DNA from: Lysobacterales bacterium | Lineage (GTDB): Bacteria > Pseudomonadota > Gammaproteobacteria > Xanthomonadales > SZUA-38 | DNA: 64,000 bases | NCBI GenBank assembly: GCA_030065125.1 | Contig: JASJDM010000007.1 | Span: 28,053-92,052 of the forward strand | Reading direction: 5' to 3' | Shown: piece by piece, positions 1 to 9,930 of the stretch | Layout of the letters: the number at the start of each line of letters is the position of its first letter | Numbering within the stretch: position 1 is the first letter of the stretch | The notes under the pieces: generated by a model | Database searches by the model: none | What the model was told of the DNA's origin: nothing | Seen by the model: the letters and a program-made list of their open reading frames with translations, nothing else | Position numbers and translations under genes: made by a program

Positions 1-5
1 TGGCA

Positions 6-2213
6 ATGCCATTGGTGCTGGGATGCCTGGCCGCCCACGCTGGCGACCCCGACCTGCTGCTCACCGTAGGCCCGGACCCGGAATGCGACCACCTGTCGCT
101 GGAGAATGCTTGGCGGACCGTGCCACCGTCAGACGCGTTTCGCGAAGTTGAAATCCGGGTGCGCAGAGATCATCGAAGGTCCACCCACCTGGTCATTGAT
201 GATCTGGCGGCGCGGCCTGAAGGCTTTCATCTCACCATCGCTGGCGGATACACGGCCTGCACGGACGACACTCCCCTTACCTCCCGATCCGAGCTGATGG
301 GAAACAACCAATCCCCCATCGTGGAAATCTCAGCCGGTGGTCCCGGCAACGGTCCCGCGCTGGACCGAACCGTCGAGTTTGTCGGTATCGAGTTTGAAGA
401 CAACGATCTCAGCGCCATCGCGCAGTCCAGGGGCGGCGCCATTTACGCCACGGCAGGTCGCGTCCTTCTGCGAGACACCCGGATCGTCAACACCGCGGCC
501 CGGGAAGGCGGCGGCGTCTATCTTGGCGTGGATCCCCACGGGTCACGACCGTCGCTTGTGCTTCGAGGGTTTGTCCTGCTGGGCGGGGAAGCCACCTCAA
601 CCGACCCCGGTGTCCCGGTGGCCGGCGGAACCATTGCGTGCCTGAGTGACCCCAGCCACGGCCGCATAGAGATTGACGCCGAGGGCGCCTGGTCCGGGAC
701 CAGCCGCGCCATCGCCACCAGCGCGATCGGTGGAGGATTGCGTGGCGGGCTGGCGGCTCTGGACCACTGCACTATGCGCATGGTGGGCCCCGGATTTCTG
801 CGGACCTTCCTGCTGGCTTCCGGGCTGGGTGGCGCCTTTGGGGGGACCATCTGGGCGGCCAACGGTTCGCAGGTGAACCTGGCCGACGTTCGGCTGGATC
901 CATCGGCCCAGTCCCGGTCCGGAGTGACCTTCGGCAACGGCGGCGCATTTTACGTGGACAGCGGTTCCATACTGCGTCTATCCGGCGTCCTGGTGAGAGG
1001 GGCTGAACTGCGCGGCACAACATCCCGCGGTGGGGTGCTTTCGGCCAACGGTGACGGAACCACCGTTGAAATCGGCTGTGCCGAGCACACCGGCGGAAAC
1101 CTGTGCCGACCCGGGAGTGCCGCTCCGGTTCTTTTCGAAGTGACAACCATATCCCGGGCCGAATCCGGGGGCGCGATCCTGGCCACCGACGGCGCCCGGA
1201 TACGGGCGTCCGGATTGGTCATTGACAGTGCACGGGCAAACCGCGGCGCCGCTGTGGAGGTCGTCGGGGAATCGTCTGCGGTGACCCTGCGAAATTCCCA
1301 GATTTTGCGTTCAGCCGGCGTCAACGGCGCCACGGCAGAAAGCCTGTTCCATGTTGACGGCGGCGCACTGCATCTCGAACATGTGACGACGGCCGAAAAC
1401 GATAACCTTGCAGCGTTGATCGACAGCTCCAGCGACGCACTCGTGACCGTGAACTCGTCCCTGCTTGCTGAAGACAGTGCCGTGAGCGTCATGGGCCAGC
1501 CCGGCATCGACGTCATCACGGATGGTTGTGTCCTGACCAGCGCCGCATCACCCTATCCCGCAACGGCTGGGGCATGGGACCTGCTGCCATCCCCAGCAGA
1601 TATGGGATTTGACGCTGAAAGCCCTTACCAATACCGACTGGCACAATCGTCCCTGGCAGTAGACCGCTGCGCTGGGCCAGCCACTCTGCCCACCGACATC
1701 GAGGGTGACCCCCGGGACAGCACCGCCGGGATGCCGGCATCACCTGATCCCGGCGCTGATGAACGGGTGGGTCGCGTAAGCTACTGCCAGGTCGAGAATA
1801 CCGTCCTCAATGCGGCTTCACACACCTTTGTCATGGACGTTCCGTCCGATGAGGTGATTCGCGACCTGGACGTGGAAATGGTGCTGCAGGGGAACGCCAT
1901 CTACAGGGCCAGCCTGGCCACGGGCAGTTTCAAGGCGGACCTTCATTTCGTGAATGGAGACAGGGCCGGACCCAACCACTGGTATATCGATGACGAGGCC
2001 ATTGGCCGGAGCAACGCCGATATCATTGCGGTTCGACCCGACGCATTCGACGGTATCGCTGACCGGCTGGGCCAATTCGATGGACGGCCGCTGAACCTTC
2101 AGTCCTGGGTGCTGACCCTGGACAAACACTCAGACGGTACGCCAAGTGCGCTGGACCAGTGGTGTCTCACCGTCCCGCCACCGGAACAGGTGTTCGGCGA
2201 CAGCTTTGAGTAA
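6..2213 (+). CDS. Secreted right-handed beta-helix protein, 5' end outside the window
   Basis: About 735 residues are visible. Residues about 120-460 carry repeated glycine-rich turns (GGAIYAT, GGGVYLG, GGAFYVD, GGAILAT), as in right-handed parallel beta-helix proteins of the Pmp or choice-of-anchor type. Residues about 590-725 look like a C-terminal beta-sandwich resembling P-domains; this is inference. The protein ends VFGDSFE, close to the IFxDGFE tail of many secreted proteins in Xanthomonadales-like bacteria. MPLVLGCLAAHA looks like the second half of a signal peptide and the frame stays open to base 1, so the real start is probably upstream of the window. A surface or secreted role is likely; the ligand or substrate is unknown. 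Confidence 0.7.
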   Translation: MPLVLGCLAAHAGDPDLLLTVGPDPECDHLSLENAWRTVPPSDAFREVEIRVRRDHRRSTHLVIDDLAARPEGFHLTIAGGYTACTDDTPLTSRSELMGNNQSPIVEISAGGPGNGPALDRTVEFVGIEFEDNDLSAIAQSRGGAIYATAGRVLLRDTRIVNTAAREGGGVYLGVDPHGSRPSLVLRGFVLLGGEATSTDPGVPVAGGTIACLSDPSHGRIEIDAEGAWSGTSRAIATSAIGGGLRGGLAALDHCTMRMVGPGFLRTFLLASGLGGAFGGTIWAANGSQVNLADVRLDPSAQSRSGVTFGNGGAFYVDSGSILRLSGVLVRGAELRGTTSRGGVLSANGDGTTVEIGCAEHTGGNLCRPGSAAPVLFEVTTISRAESGGAILATDGARIRASGLVIDSARANRGAAVEVVGESSAVTLRNSQILRSAGVNGATAESLFHVDGGALHLEHVTTAENDNLAALIDSSSDALVTVNSSLLAEDSAVSVMGQPGIDVITDGCVLTSAASPYPATAGAWDLLPSPADMGFDAESPYQYRLAQSSLAVDRCAGPATLPTDIEGDPRDSTAGMPASPDPGADERVGRVSYCQVENTVLNAASHTFVMDVPSDEVIRDLDVEMVLQGNAIYRASLATGSFKADLHFVNGDRAGPNHWYIDDEAIGRSNADIIAVRPDAFDGIADRLGQFDGRPLNLQSWVLTLDKHSDGTPSALDQWCLTVPPPEQVFGDSFE

Positions 2214-2221
2214 AAATGGGT

Positions 2222-2248
2222 GACGCCAGGAATACGCGTTCTGGCGTC
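2222..2248 (+). terminator. Hairpin after the beta-helix gene, possible terminator
   Basis: Eight-base arms GACGCCAG (2222-2229) and CTGGCGTC (2241-2248) are perfectly complementary around an 11-base loop, starting 9 bases after the stop codon. No T-run follows, so Rho-independent termination is uncertain. Further downstream CGAATTCA (2352-2359) and TGAATTCG (2373-2380) form another inverted repeat of unknown role ahead of the next gene. Confidence 0.4.
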
Positions 2249-2487
2249 TGGTCGTGCATTGCCGCAATCAGGCCTATCCCACAGCATGGCATACTCGGCG
2301 CGGCTCGGGTTTAACCACCTCACTGTCATCCGCAACCCAAAGCCGTCGGTTCGAATTCAGGCTGTTTCTCTTTGAATTCGATCAGATTCCAGGGTAGCCG
2401 CTGTTCGCGAAGCCAATACGGCATGCAACTTTGCCACCACAAAGGACACCAAATAGACATAGGGCCGGTGGACGAAAGGAGAAAGAA

Positions 2488-3210
2488 TTGCGTATCCGAA
2501 TTGCATTACTGCTGATCATCTGTGTACTGACGGACAACGCAATGGCCGAAGGCCTGCGCGGCGATCCCGCAGCAGTCGCCGATGCCAGGTCCATGGTTGG
2601 AACAATGGGAGGTATCCACATCTGGAAAGAACTCGAGAAAGTGCATTTTGTGCACGAGTGGGATATCGCCAACCGCCACGAGCGATACCTCGAGAACGAA
2701 ATACTCGATCTCACCGGCCCACGGTCGTGGGTGACCATGAAGAGCGAAAGCTACGATCGCGTCCGTGCTTACAGTCCCGAGTATGGGTACTGGAGCATCA
2801 CGAACGGCAAATTCGCCCGCGGAGATGAAGTATCGCTGGCCAACGCCATGGAGCGGGCTCCCTACAGCATTTACCGCATTGCGCGCAGCGTTGCGCGTGA
2901 CGATGAGTCACTTGAGGTGCGATTCGGCACGCTCGAGGGTATCCCGGGCTTTCCAGCACTCGAGTTCGCGGATGCGGAGGGCGTGGCGCGTGGTTGGATT
3001 ATTCTCAATGCCCGGAAGGAACCGGTCATCTGGGCGACCACCCAGTACGTTTATGTGTTCGGTCCGCTTGCGCGCTTTGGCAACCTTTGGGTGCCGAACT
3101 GGGCGACCACAAACAACGGACTGGTCCGCTACGAAATGGTGTCGCTGACTGGCCACAATGCCAAGCCGCAGCTGGGCCTGTTCGCCCCGCCTGAAGGGAA
3201 TCCGGACTGA
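2488..3210 (+). CDS. Exported protein of unknown function
   Basis: I do not recognise the family. I chose the TTG at 2488 because AAAGGAG lies about 7 bases upstream, and translation from it gives a clean signal peptide (basic RIR, hydrophobic IALLLIICVL, cleavage after NAMA). An in-frame ATG at 2431 would put 19 polar residues ahead of that signal. The 240-residue product has no membrane segment after the signal and is rich in aromatic residues and beta-prone stretches (YGYWSIT, WIILNA, YVYVFG), so a periplasmic or secreted soluble protein is likely. It stands alone: the next gene is convergent, 15 bases away. Confidence 0.65.
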   Translation: MRIRIALLLIICVLTDNAMAEGLRGDPAAVADARSMVGTMGGIHIWKELEKVHFVHEWDIANRHERYLENEILDLTGPRSWVTMKSESYDRVRAYSPEYGYWSITNGKFARGDEVSLANAMERAPYSIYRIARSVARDDESLEVRFGTLEGIPGFPALEFADAEGVARGWIILNARKEPVIWATTQYVYVFGPLARFGNLWVPNWATTNNGLVRYEMVSLTGHNAKPQLGLFAPPEGNPD

Positions 3211-3225
3211 AAGACGATGAAGGAT

Positions 3226-4287
3226 TCAGTCGCCGGTCCCCGGCACCGGCAGTTCGACCCGGAAGCACGCCCCATCTGAACTCGAGCTCAACGTAATTGT
3301 GCCATCCACCTCATCGACCAACAGGCGTACCGTGGACAGTCCCAGGCCGGACCCCTTTTCTTCGGATTTAGTGGTGAAAAACGTGTCAAATATGTCGTCC
3401 TGGATCTCGAGTGGCACACCCGGGCCCTCATCCTCCACTTCCAGCACCACGCGCTCCCGGCCACTGCCCACCGTTCGCACGATGATTCGCCCACCCTCGG
3501 GCTGCGCATCCCGCGCATTCACCAACAAGTTGAGAAGAATCTGCTCCAATCGACCTGCGTCGAAGGGCGGCGCTGGATCGGCCCCGTGTTTCACTTCAAT
3601 TGTGTACGCTTTCCCAAACGCCCGCCGCAACAGCCCAACCAGTTCATCGACCAGTTCGTTGACCGGAAGGTCTGTGGGCGCATGATCCCGCCTTGACGTC
3701 GCGAGCAGGCTGTCGGTGAGACGCTGCCCCCGCTCAATGGCAGCGATGACGTCACTCAGCAACGGATTTTCTGCGTCGCGCATCTTCAGGACGTCAACGT
3801 TGCCCCTGATCACCGTCAGCAGGTTATTCAGGTCGTGGGCAACCCCACCAACAAGATGGCCGACCAGTTCCAGGCGCTGGGCCTGTAAAAGCTCCTTGGT
3901 TCTTGCCGCGACCAGACCTTCAAGGTCTCGATTCAGAGTCTCGATCTGTTCGTTCCTCTCGGCCAGGATGCGCCCAAACAACCGGTTGACAACCAGCATT
4001 CGCCGCACGGTGACCAACAGGAGTCCGAAAAAGAGCCCGACGAAGGAGGGAACTACGAAGAAGCGAACTTCGGGTCCATAGCCCATTACAACCCGGTATT
4101 GAATGACAGCAGCCATCAGGACAGCCGCCACGCACGCCAGGACGATCCCGGCATTCAGCAGTGTGATCCAAGGTTGCGATGGTGGGCTCTTCAGCACGAC
4201 ATTGGCTCCATCCACTTGACCAGTTCCGCGGCGCGCACCTGAATGCGCCGCTACTGTCCCCGAACGACCGCCGATACTACAGGACAT
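3226..4287 (-). CDS. Orphan sensor histidine kinase
   Basis: This 353-residue kinase has two N-terminal membrane helices (about residues 41-65 and 77-95) with almost no periplasmic loop, then a coiled linker (about 105-135). The HisKA motif is VGGVAHDLNNLL with the phosphorylated His in AHDLNN. The ATPase domain has the N box (LLNLLVNARDA), G1 (EDEGPGV), F box (FDTFFTTK) and G2 (GSGLGLSTV). There is no receiver domain and no response regulator next to it, so its partner is encoded elsewhere. With so little outside the membrane it probably senses membrane state or a cytoplasmic cue (inference). The first 30 residues are low in hydrophobicity and the start could lie later, near the GTG at residue 31. 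Confidence 0.85.
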   Translation of the reverse strand: MSCSIGGRSGTVAAHSGARRGTGQVDGANVVLKSPPSQPWITLLNAGIVLACVAAVLMAAVIQYRVVMGYGPEVRFFVVPSFVGLFFGLLLVTVRRMLVVNRLFGRILAERNEQIETLNRDLEGLVAARTKELLQAQRLELVGHLVGGVAHDLNNLLTVIRGNVDVLKMRDAENPLLSDVIAAIERGQRLTDSLLATSRRDHAPTDLPVNELVDELVGLLRRAFGKAYTIEVKHGADPAPPFDAGRLEQILLNLLVNARDAQPEGGRIIVRTVGSGRERVVLEVEDEGPGVPLEIQDDIFDTFFTTKSEEKGSGLGLSTVRLLVDEVDGTITLSSSSDGACFRVELPVPGTGD

Positions 4288-4439
4288 TTTCCCTGTGAAA
4301 AAACATGCCTGCAGATCTGGTCCGGAACGGCTGCTGTCAGACCCGGCCGCGGATTGCTGTGCCCACCGGGGAAATGACTTGACATTCCTCCAACCTCAAC
4401 GGCATCTGGGCACTGGCCCCAACTATGGAATCCTGGAAA

Positions 4440-7400
4440 TCACCTGCCCGCGGTCTCCAGATCAAACCGCTGATCATCAGCCCCGATCAGCTCCACCACC
4501 GGTTCGTCCCAGCTCCCGGTGACCGAATAGTGGAACTGGGTGATTTCGTCGATGGCGCGGTCGAAGATGTTCTGCAGCACAAACGCCGCCGCCGCGCCGG
4601 CGCCGCCGCCGGCCAGGGCACCCACCAGCGGCAGGGTCGATCCGACTTCGGGCACCACGGTGATGACCTGGTCATAGTCCTGGGCCGCGACGCCGGTGCG
4701 ACCTTTGATCAGGATGTCGGCAGTGGGGCCCTTGATCAGCAGGTTGTCGGTGCGGGCGTCACCTTCGTCCAGGTTGAATTTACCCTCGATGGAGTCGAAG
4801 GACAGGCCGCTCCTGAACAGGTCGCCGAAATCCAGCTGCAGCCGACGCGGCAGCGCCTGCAGACTGAGCAATCCGAAAATCCGTCCCGCGCCGGGTTCCA
4901 CCTCCAGGATACGCCCCCGGATAATCCGGACGTCCAGTTCCCCGCCCAGGTTGGCCAGGTCAAAATCCGTGGGCCCGCCGGGCCAGTGGGCATCGATGCG
5001 CAGGATGGTCTGGCCGTCTTCAACCAGCCGGGTAAAGCCGAAGCCGTCCAGCAGGTCGCCCAGGTCCTCGGCGCTGACGGTGACCCCGAACTGGCTGTCC
5101 CGTCCCTGGTCGGTGATGTTCCAGTCGCCGGTGGCACTGATGGCCATGACCTCGGACCGGGTTTCCAGCTGGTCAATGTGCATGCCGTCCCCGGTGGGAT
5201 ACGACTCGAAACTGACCTCGCCGAACTCCGTGGCGCCGAATTTCAGTGACTGGGCCACGAAGCGCAGGGGCGGTATCTGGCGCGGATCGATGGTGCTGGA
5301 TTCCATTTCCACGTCCGACTCCGGGACCTCCAGCCGCTCGAATTCCGCCAGCAGCAGGCGGCTTACCGAGGGGTTTACCGGAATCCGCAGCTGCCCCTTG
5401 ATCTGATCGCCGTCCAGCTGCACGGTCCAGTACTCGGTGTCGCGGTCGGTCTTGATATTCAGGTTGGTGAAATCCCGGCCGCTGTAGCGTACCCGGTCGA
5501 CCTTGACGTCCAGGTCCTGCAGGCTCCGGGTGTCAGTTTCGGACAGGTCGGACGGCACAAACTGGGACATGAAGTCGGACCACTGGTCCAGGTCGATGGA
5601 CGGGATCTGACCGCCCACGGCCAGGCCGGATCCCGAGGTTTTGTATGGCCTGCCGCCGCCAAACAGCAGCAGCCCGGACCATTCATTGGACGTCCCCGTA
5701 TTCAGGTCCAGAGACACCACGTCCCCGATCTGGATAGTCAGGTCCGCCAGATCCGGAAGGTCAAACCCGAACTTGACCGGCAGCGCAGCACCCGGGGGTT
5801 TGTTCAGTGGTGGCGGCAGATCCACCTGGCTGGTCAGCAGGTCGGATTCCAGTGTCATCCGGGGCCCCTGACCGTCGGCGGCGTCTTCCTCGACAGTCAG
5901 GCGCACTGTCCACTCGCAGGCCTCCGGTACCCGGGACAGCACCGGCTCCAGCACCGGAAAGTCCTGGGTAAAAATGCTAGCCGGTGCGACACCGACCAGC
6001 ACCGCCTCTGCTGCCAGGCCCGGGGTACTGACAAATTCTCCGGTGGCCAGGGACAGCCTGGACGGGTACCCACGCAGGTTGGTGTCCAGGCCACGTCCGG
6101 AAATACCCTTGTCGGAAAAATCCACCCGGCCGGTGGTGCCTGGAAACTCGATACCCCACTTTTCGTCGGTGACCAGCGCATCATCCAGCCAAACGTGTCC
6201 AACCACCTTCTGCTCGGGCATGCCCTGCCTCAGAGGAAGCTCGAGGGTGGTCCAGGCCTGGGCCGCACCATCCACGCTCAGGTCTTCCAGGAATTCCCGG
6301 TAGTCCTGGTAAATAGGCGTGCGCCGAAGGAATGCCAGGAAGCGTGAGGCTTCGGACTGGCCCTGGGCTGCCACCTTCAGTCGAGGCTCCCGGTATTGCG
6401 GGAGATCAATCTCGACGTCGTTGACAGGAAGGTTTGCCAGGGATGCCCGCGGCAATGTGGCTGACAGTCCCTGGGCATCAAAATAAAGGCTGGCGTCCAG
6501 CTGGTCGGCCGCCGGCCAATCCGGATGAAAGTCCACCAGTGCATCTTCCACAATGGCCCTGGCCTCGAACTTGCCCTCGCCACCCCGAAACGGCCACTGG
6601 TCAAGGTCTCCGTACAGCACCATGTTGCCGCCCTCGACCGATCCCCGGACCAGCGCACGATCCAGCCAGTCGATCAAAGGCTGGTTGAACTTGCGGTAGG
6701 GCCAGAATCGGCGGGCTTCTTCCACCTGCCCCGAATACACCCTCAGCTGGGCATCGATGAATGGCCGCCCGTCTCCGCCGCGAAGGTAGACCCGGCTGAG
6801 CCCGCGCACGCCCTCGTTGCGAAACTCAAGCGCCGGCGCGTCTACCGTCCATTCCGGCCCGTCCCAGGAGAAACCCACGGTGCCGTCGACGTCGTTCAGC
6901 AGCAGGGGCCACCGGAACACCTTGGGCAGCTCGACGATCGTGTCCTGGAGATCATCAACCTGAAAGCTGCCGCCGGCGCCCTGCAGCTGCACGCTGCCGG
7001 TCAGGCCCGACACGCCGGGCAGCTTCCCCACCGGCCGCCAGGAGATGCCCTGAAGCGCCGCCCCGCCGCGCATTGCCAGGTTGTCGCCGGCATCGACCCG
7101 CAGGTCCAGTCCGCTCACCTCACCCTGGGGCGCCAGCTGGTAGAGCCGGTCGCGCAGGTCCTCAGGCAGGCCCCGCACGACGGTCACGGCGCTGCTGATA
7201 TCTCCCAGGTTCAGGGTGTTGGCAGTGACGGCGTAGCGGTCGCCAGCGTTGCCGGGTCGATGGGACAGCGCAATCTCAGCGTCACCCCAGGCGCGCTCCT
7301 GGAAGACCACCTCACCGTCGCTGAAATTGAACTGCCATCCGCCGTCAGCGTCCAGCGCGAGTTCCAGGTAGCCGGCCAGCCGCTGGGCGGAAAAGCGCGT

Positions 7401-8276
7401 GTCCACCGGGGCATCGTCCCGCTGCACCTGCCCGGCCAGGGTTAACTGGTCCAGCTCGAACTCAGACTGCAGCGACTCCAGCCGGTCACCGTCCCAGTGC
7501 CCCCACAGGCTGGCGGTAAGCTGCCCAGCCTCCAACAGGGCGCCCGCTATCGGCGTGGTACCCAACCAGGTTGGCAGATCCAGCTCACGGGCCTCCAGGT
7601 AGAAATCGGCGGCCGGGGTCGGGTCATCCGACAGGGATGATCGGGTGCGCAGGCGGAACTCCAGGGAGCCGCCGGTATCGGCCCGACCCCCCAGGATGCC
7701 CTGGATTTCCTGGTAGCCGCCGGCGTTGTTCAGGGTCAGCTCGAGATCGCCGTAGCGCGCAGACGTGTTGCTGATCTCGTCGCTGACGACCACCTCGCCG
7801 GCACGCAGGCCAAAGTTTCGAAGGGACTGCAGCCAGCCGCGCGAATCGTCGGCGCTCTGGGATTGACCGGTTACCAGGCCGGCGACGCCCCAGCTGCCGT
7901 CTGGCTTTCGAACCAGTTCCAGGCGGTCACTCAGCAAGCGAAAGTGGGTGCCCCCGGTGCCCGGTCGGACCCAGTTCAGCAGGTCAAAGCCGACCTCGGC
8001 GCTGTCCAGCATGATGTCGCCGCCGGCCGTATCGATGATGACGCCGTGCAGGGTCAGGCTGGGGCCGGGGCCCGCCCATGCTCCCGAAACCTGTTCAATT
8101 TCAACCGGTTGCCCGATGCGCTGACTCAGCCACTGCTCCACCTGGGGACGCAGGTGGCTGGCGTAGGGCAGCAGCAGACTGGCCAGGGCCACGCCGATGG
8201 CCAGAGTAATGATGGACATGGCCAGCGCGGTCCACGCAAATGCGCGGAACTGGCGAAGCTTCCGTTGAAACGGCAT
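4440..8276 (-). CDS. yhdP: YhdP family AsmA-like lipid transport protein
   Basis: At 1278 residues this matches the length of YhdP (about 1266 in E. coli). It has one N-terminal membrane anchor (about residues 12-38), a long periplasmic stretch of repeated beta-rich segments, and a C-terminal AsmA-like region that closes with a glycine/alanine-rich helix (LVGALAGGGAGAAAAFVLQN). In E. coli YhdP, with TamB and YdbH, forms a bridge moving phospholipids between inner and outer membranes; the same role is inferred here. It is the last gene of the leuS...rng operon, 187 bases after rng, the gene order rng-yhdP being common in Gammaproteobacteria. Confidence 0.92.
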   Translation of the reverse strand: MPFQRKLRQFRAFAWTALAMSIITLAIGVALASLLLPYASHLRPQVEQWLSQRIGQPVEIEQVSGAWAGPGPSLTLHGVIIDTAGGDIMLDSAEVGFDLLNWVRPGTGGTHFRLLSDRLELVRKPDGSWGVAGLVTGQSQSADDSRGWLQSLRNFGLRAGEVVVSDEISNTSARYGDLELTLNNAGGYQEIQGILGGRADTGGSLEFRLRTRSSLSDDPTPAADFYLEARELDLPTWLGTTPIAGALLEAGQLTASLWGHWDGDRLESLQSEFELDQLTLAGQVQRDDAPVDTRFSAQRLAGYLELALDADGGWQFNFSDGEVVFQERAWGDAEIALSHRPGNAGDRYAVTANTLNLGDISSAVTVVRGLPEDLRDRLYQLAPQGEVSGLDLRVDAGDNLAMRGGAALQGISWRPVGKLPGVSGLTGSVQLQGAGGSFQVDDLQDTIVELPKVFRWPLLLNDVDGTVGFSWDGPEWTVDAPALEFRNEGVRGLSRVYLRGGDGRPFIDAQLRVYSGQVEEARRFWPYRKFNQPLIDWLDRALVRGSVEGGNMVLYGDLDQWPFRGGEGKFEARAIVEDALVDFHPDWPAADQLDASLYFDAQGLSATLPRASLANLPVNDVEIDLPQYREPRLKVAAQGQSEASRFLAFLRRTPIYQDYREFLEDLSVDGAAQAWTTLELPLRQGMPEQKVVGHVWLDDALVTDEKWGIEFPGTTGRVDFSDKGISGRGLDTNLRGYPSRLSLATGEFVSTPGLAAEAVLVGVAPASIFTQDFPVLEPVLSRVPEACEWTVRLTVEEDAADGQGPRMTLESDLLTSQVDLPPPLNKPPGAALPVKFGFDLPDLADLTIQIGDVVSLDLNTGTSNEWSGLLLFGGGRPYKTSGSGLAVGGQIPSIDLDQWSDFMSQFVPSDLSETDTRSLQDLDVKVDRVRYSGRDFTNLNIKTDRDTEYWTVQLDGDQIKGQLRIPVNPSVSRLLLAEFERLEVPESDVEMESSTIDPRQIPPLRFVAQSLKFGATEFGEVSFESYPTGDGMHIDQLETRSEVMAISATGDWNITDQGRDSQFGVTVSAEDLGDLLDGFGFTRLVEDGQTILRIDAHWPGGPTDFDLANLGGELDVRIIRGRILEVEPGAGRIFGLLSLQALPRRLQLDFGDLFRSGLSFDSIEGKFNLDEGDARTDNLLIKGPTADILIKGRTGVAAQDYDQVITVVPEVGSTLPLVGALAGGGAGAAAAFVLQNIFDRAIDEITQFHYSVTGSWDEPVVELIGADDQRFDLETAGR

Positions 8277-8463
8277 TCAGGGTTCGATGTCAGGGGCGGA
8301 TTCAGCGGGGTCGGGAGACCCGGCAGCTTACCCGGACACCGTTTCCGTGGTTGGCTGAGAATGCATCATGACGTTCTGGTCCAGCCGCGCGTTGGCTCCT
8401 ATTGTCGTTGGATTTTTAAAGGGACCGGCAGACAGGGTCTGGCAATTCATTGTCAGTACAATT

Positions 8464-9930
8464 TTAGAACAACACGACGTCAAATTGTTCCTGGCTGTAC
8501 TGCTCCTCGGCCTGGAAGCGAATGGTCTTCTGAATGCCCTCTTCCAGCGCAGCGATGGTCGCCGATTCTTCGTCCAGTATGCGATCCACCACCTGGGGTG
8601 CAGCCATGACCATCAGCCGGTCGGCATCAAACTGCCGGACCGCCCGGGTAATCTCGCGAAAGATCTCGTAGCACACGGTTTCAGCGGTCTTGATATTGCC
8701 CCGGCCGCCACAGACCGTGCAGGGCTCACACAGCAGCCGCTCCAGGCTTTCCGAGGTGCGCTTGCGAGTCATCTCCACCAGCCCCAGGGTGGAGATTTCG
8801 GAAATGAAGGTCTTGGCGTGATCCTTTGACAGGGCTTTTTTGAGGTTTCGCAGCACCTGTTCCCGGTGACCCTGCTCGGTCATGTCGATGAAATCGATGA
8901 TGATGATGCCACCCAGATTCCTCAGGCGCAGCTGCCGGGCGATGGCCTGGGTCGACTCCAGGTTGGTTTTGAATATGGTCTCTTCCAGGTTTCGATGCCC
9001 TACGAATCCACCGGTGTTGACGTCGATGGTGGTCATGGCCTCGGTCTGGTCTATGACCAGGTGGCCGCCCGATTTGAGCGGCACGGTTCGCCGCAGGGCA
9101 CTGCTGATGTCGTCCTCGCAGCCGTACAGATCGAAAATGGGGCGCTCTTCCTGGTACAGCTCAACCCGGTCCGCACGTTCCGGCATGAACTGGCGCACAA
9201 ATCCCAGGCTGCGCTCGTAGGCCTGCTTCTGGTCGATCCGTACCCGGTCCACGTCGGCAGACATCAGGTCACGCATGACCCGTACTTCCAGGGATGGATC
9301 TTCCAGCACCATGTCGCCGCCGTTAGCGCCGGACTGCCGGTCCTGCACCAGCTCCCACAGGCGATTCAGGTATTCCAGATCGGCGCGAATGGCAAAGGTG
9401 TCCATGCCTTCGCCATTGGTGCGGACGATGTAACCCACCTCCGGATTGGGCCGAATGTCGTCAACGATGGTTCTCAGCCGCTCCCGCTCGGCTTCATCTT
9501 CGATTCGCACGGACACGCCGATCTGCGGTGAGTAGGGCGTCAGCACCAGGAAGCGAGACGGAATACTGATCTGGGTGGTCAGGCGCGCCCCCTTGCTGCC
9601 GATGGGATCTTTGATCACCTGCACCAGGATCTCCTGGCCTTCACTAAGCAGCTCGTTGATGGTTGGCGGCTCAGGCGTTTCCCCCGGAGGACCGTCCTCG
9701 GCCGGCCGGAAGATATCCGATGCATGGAGGAATGCGGTGCGTTCGAGGCCGATATCCACGAAGGCTGCCTGCATTCCGGGCAGCACCCGGGATACCACCC
9801 CGCGATAGATGTTGCCCAGGTAGGCGCGGCGGCTGCCCCGCTCAATCATCACCTCCTGCAGCATGCCGTTCTCCACCACGGCCGCGCGGGTTTCATTGGG
9901 GGTGACGTTGATCAGGATTTCTTCACTCAT
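8464..9930 (-). CDS. rng: Ribonuclease G
   Basis: The 488-residue product has the usual RNase G length, far shorter than RNase E. It has an N-terminal S1 domain (about 37-130), the catalytic core with the metal-binding aspartates in TIDVNTGGFVG and IIIDFIDM, and the zinc-link cysteines in CEPCTVCGG. RNase G matures the 5' end of 16S rRNA and degrades mRNA. It overlaps the upstream maf gene by 8 bases, so translation is probably coupled. The long degradosome-scaffold tail of RNase E is absent, which decides between the two. Confidence 0.96.
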   Translation of the reverse strand: MSEEILINVTPNETRAAVVENGMLQEVMIERGSRRAYLGNIYRGVVSRVLPGMQAAFVDIGLERTAFLHASDIFRPAEDGPPGETPEPPTINELLSEGQEILVQVIKDPIGSKGARLTTQISIPSRFLVLTPYSPQIGVSVRIEDEAERERLRTIVDDIRPNPEVGYIVRTNGEGMDTFAIRADLEYLNRLWELVQDRQSGANGGDMVLEDPSLEVRVMRDLMSADVDRVRIDQKQAYERSLGFVRQFMPERADRVELYQEERPIFDLYGCEDDISSALRRTVPLKSGGHLVIDQTEAMTTIDVNTGGFVGHRNLEETIFKTNLESTQAIARQLRLRNLGGIIIIDFIDMTEQGHREQVLRNLKKALSKDHAKTFISEISTLGLVEMTRKRTSESLERLLCEPCTVCGGRGNIKTAETVCYEIFREITRAVRQFDADRLMVMAAPQVVDRILDEESATIAALEEGIQKTIRFQAEEQYSQEQFDVVLF

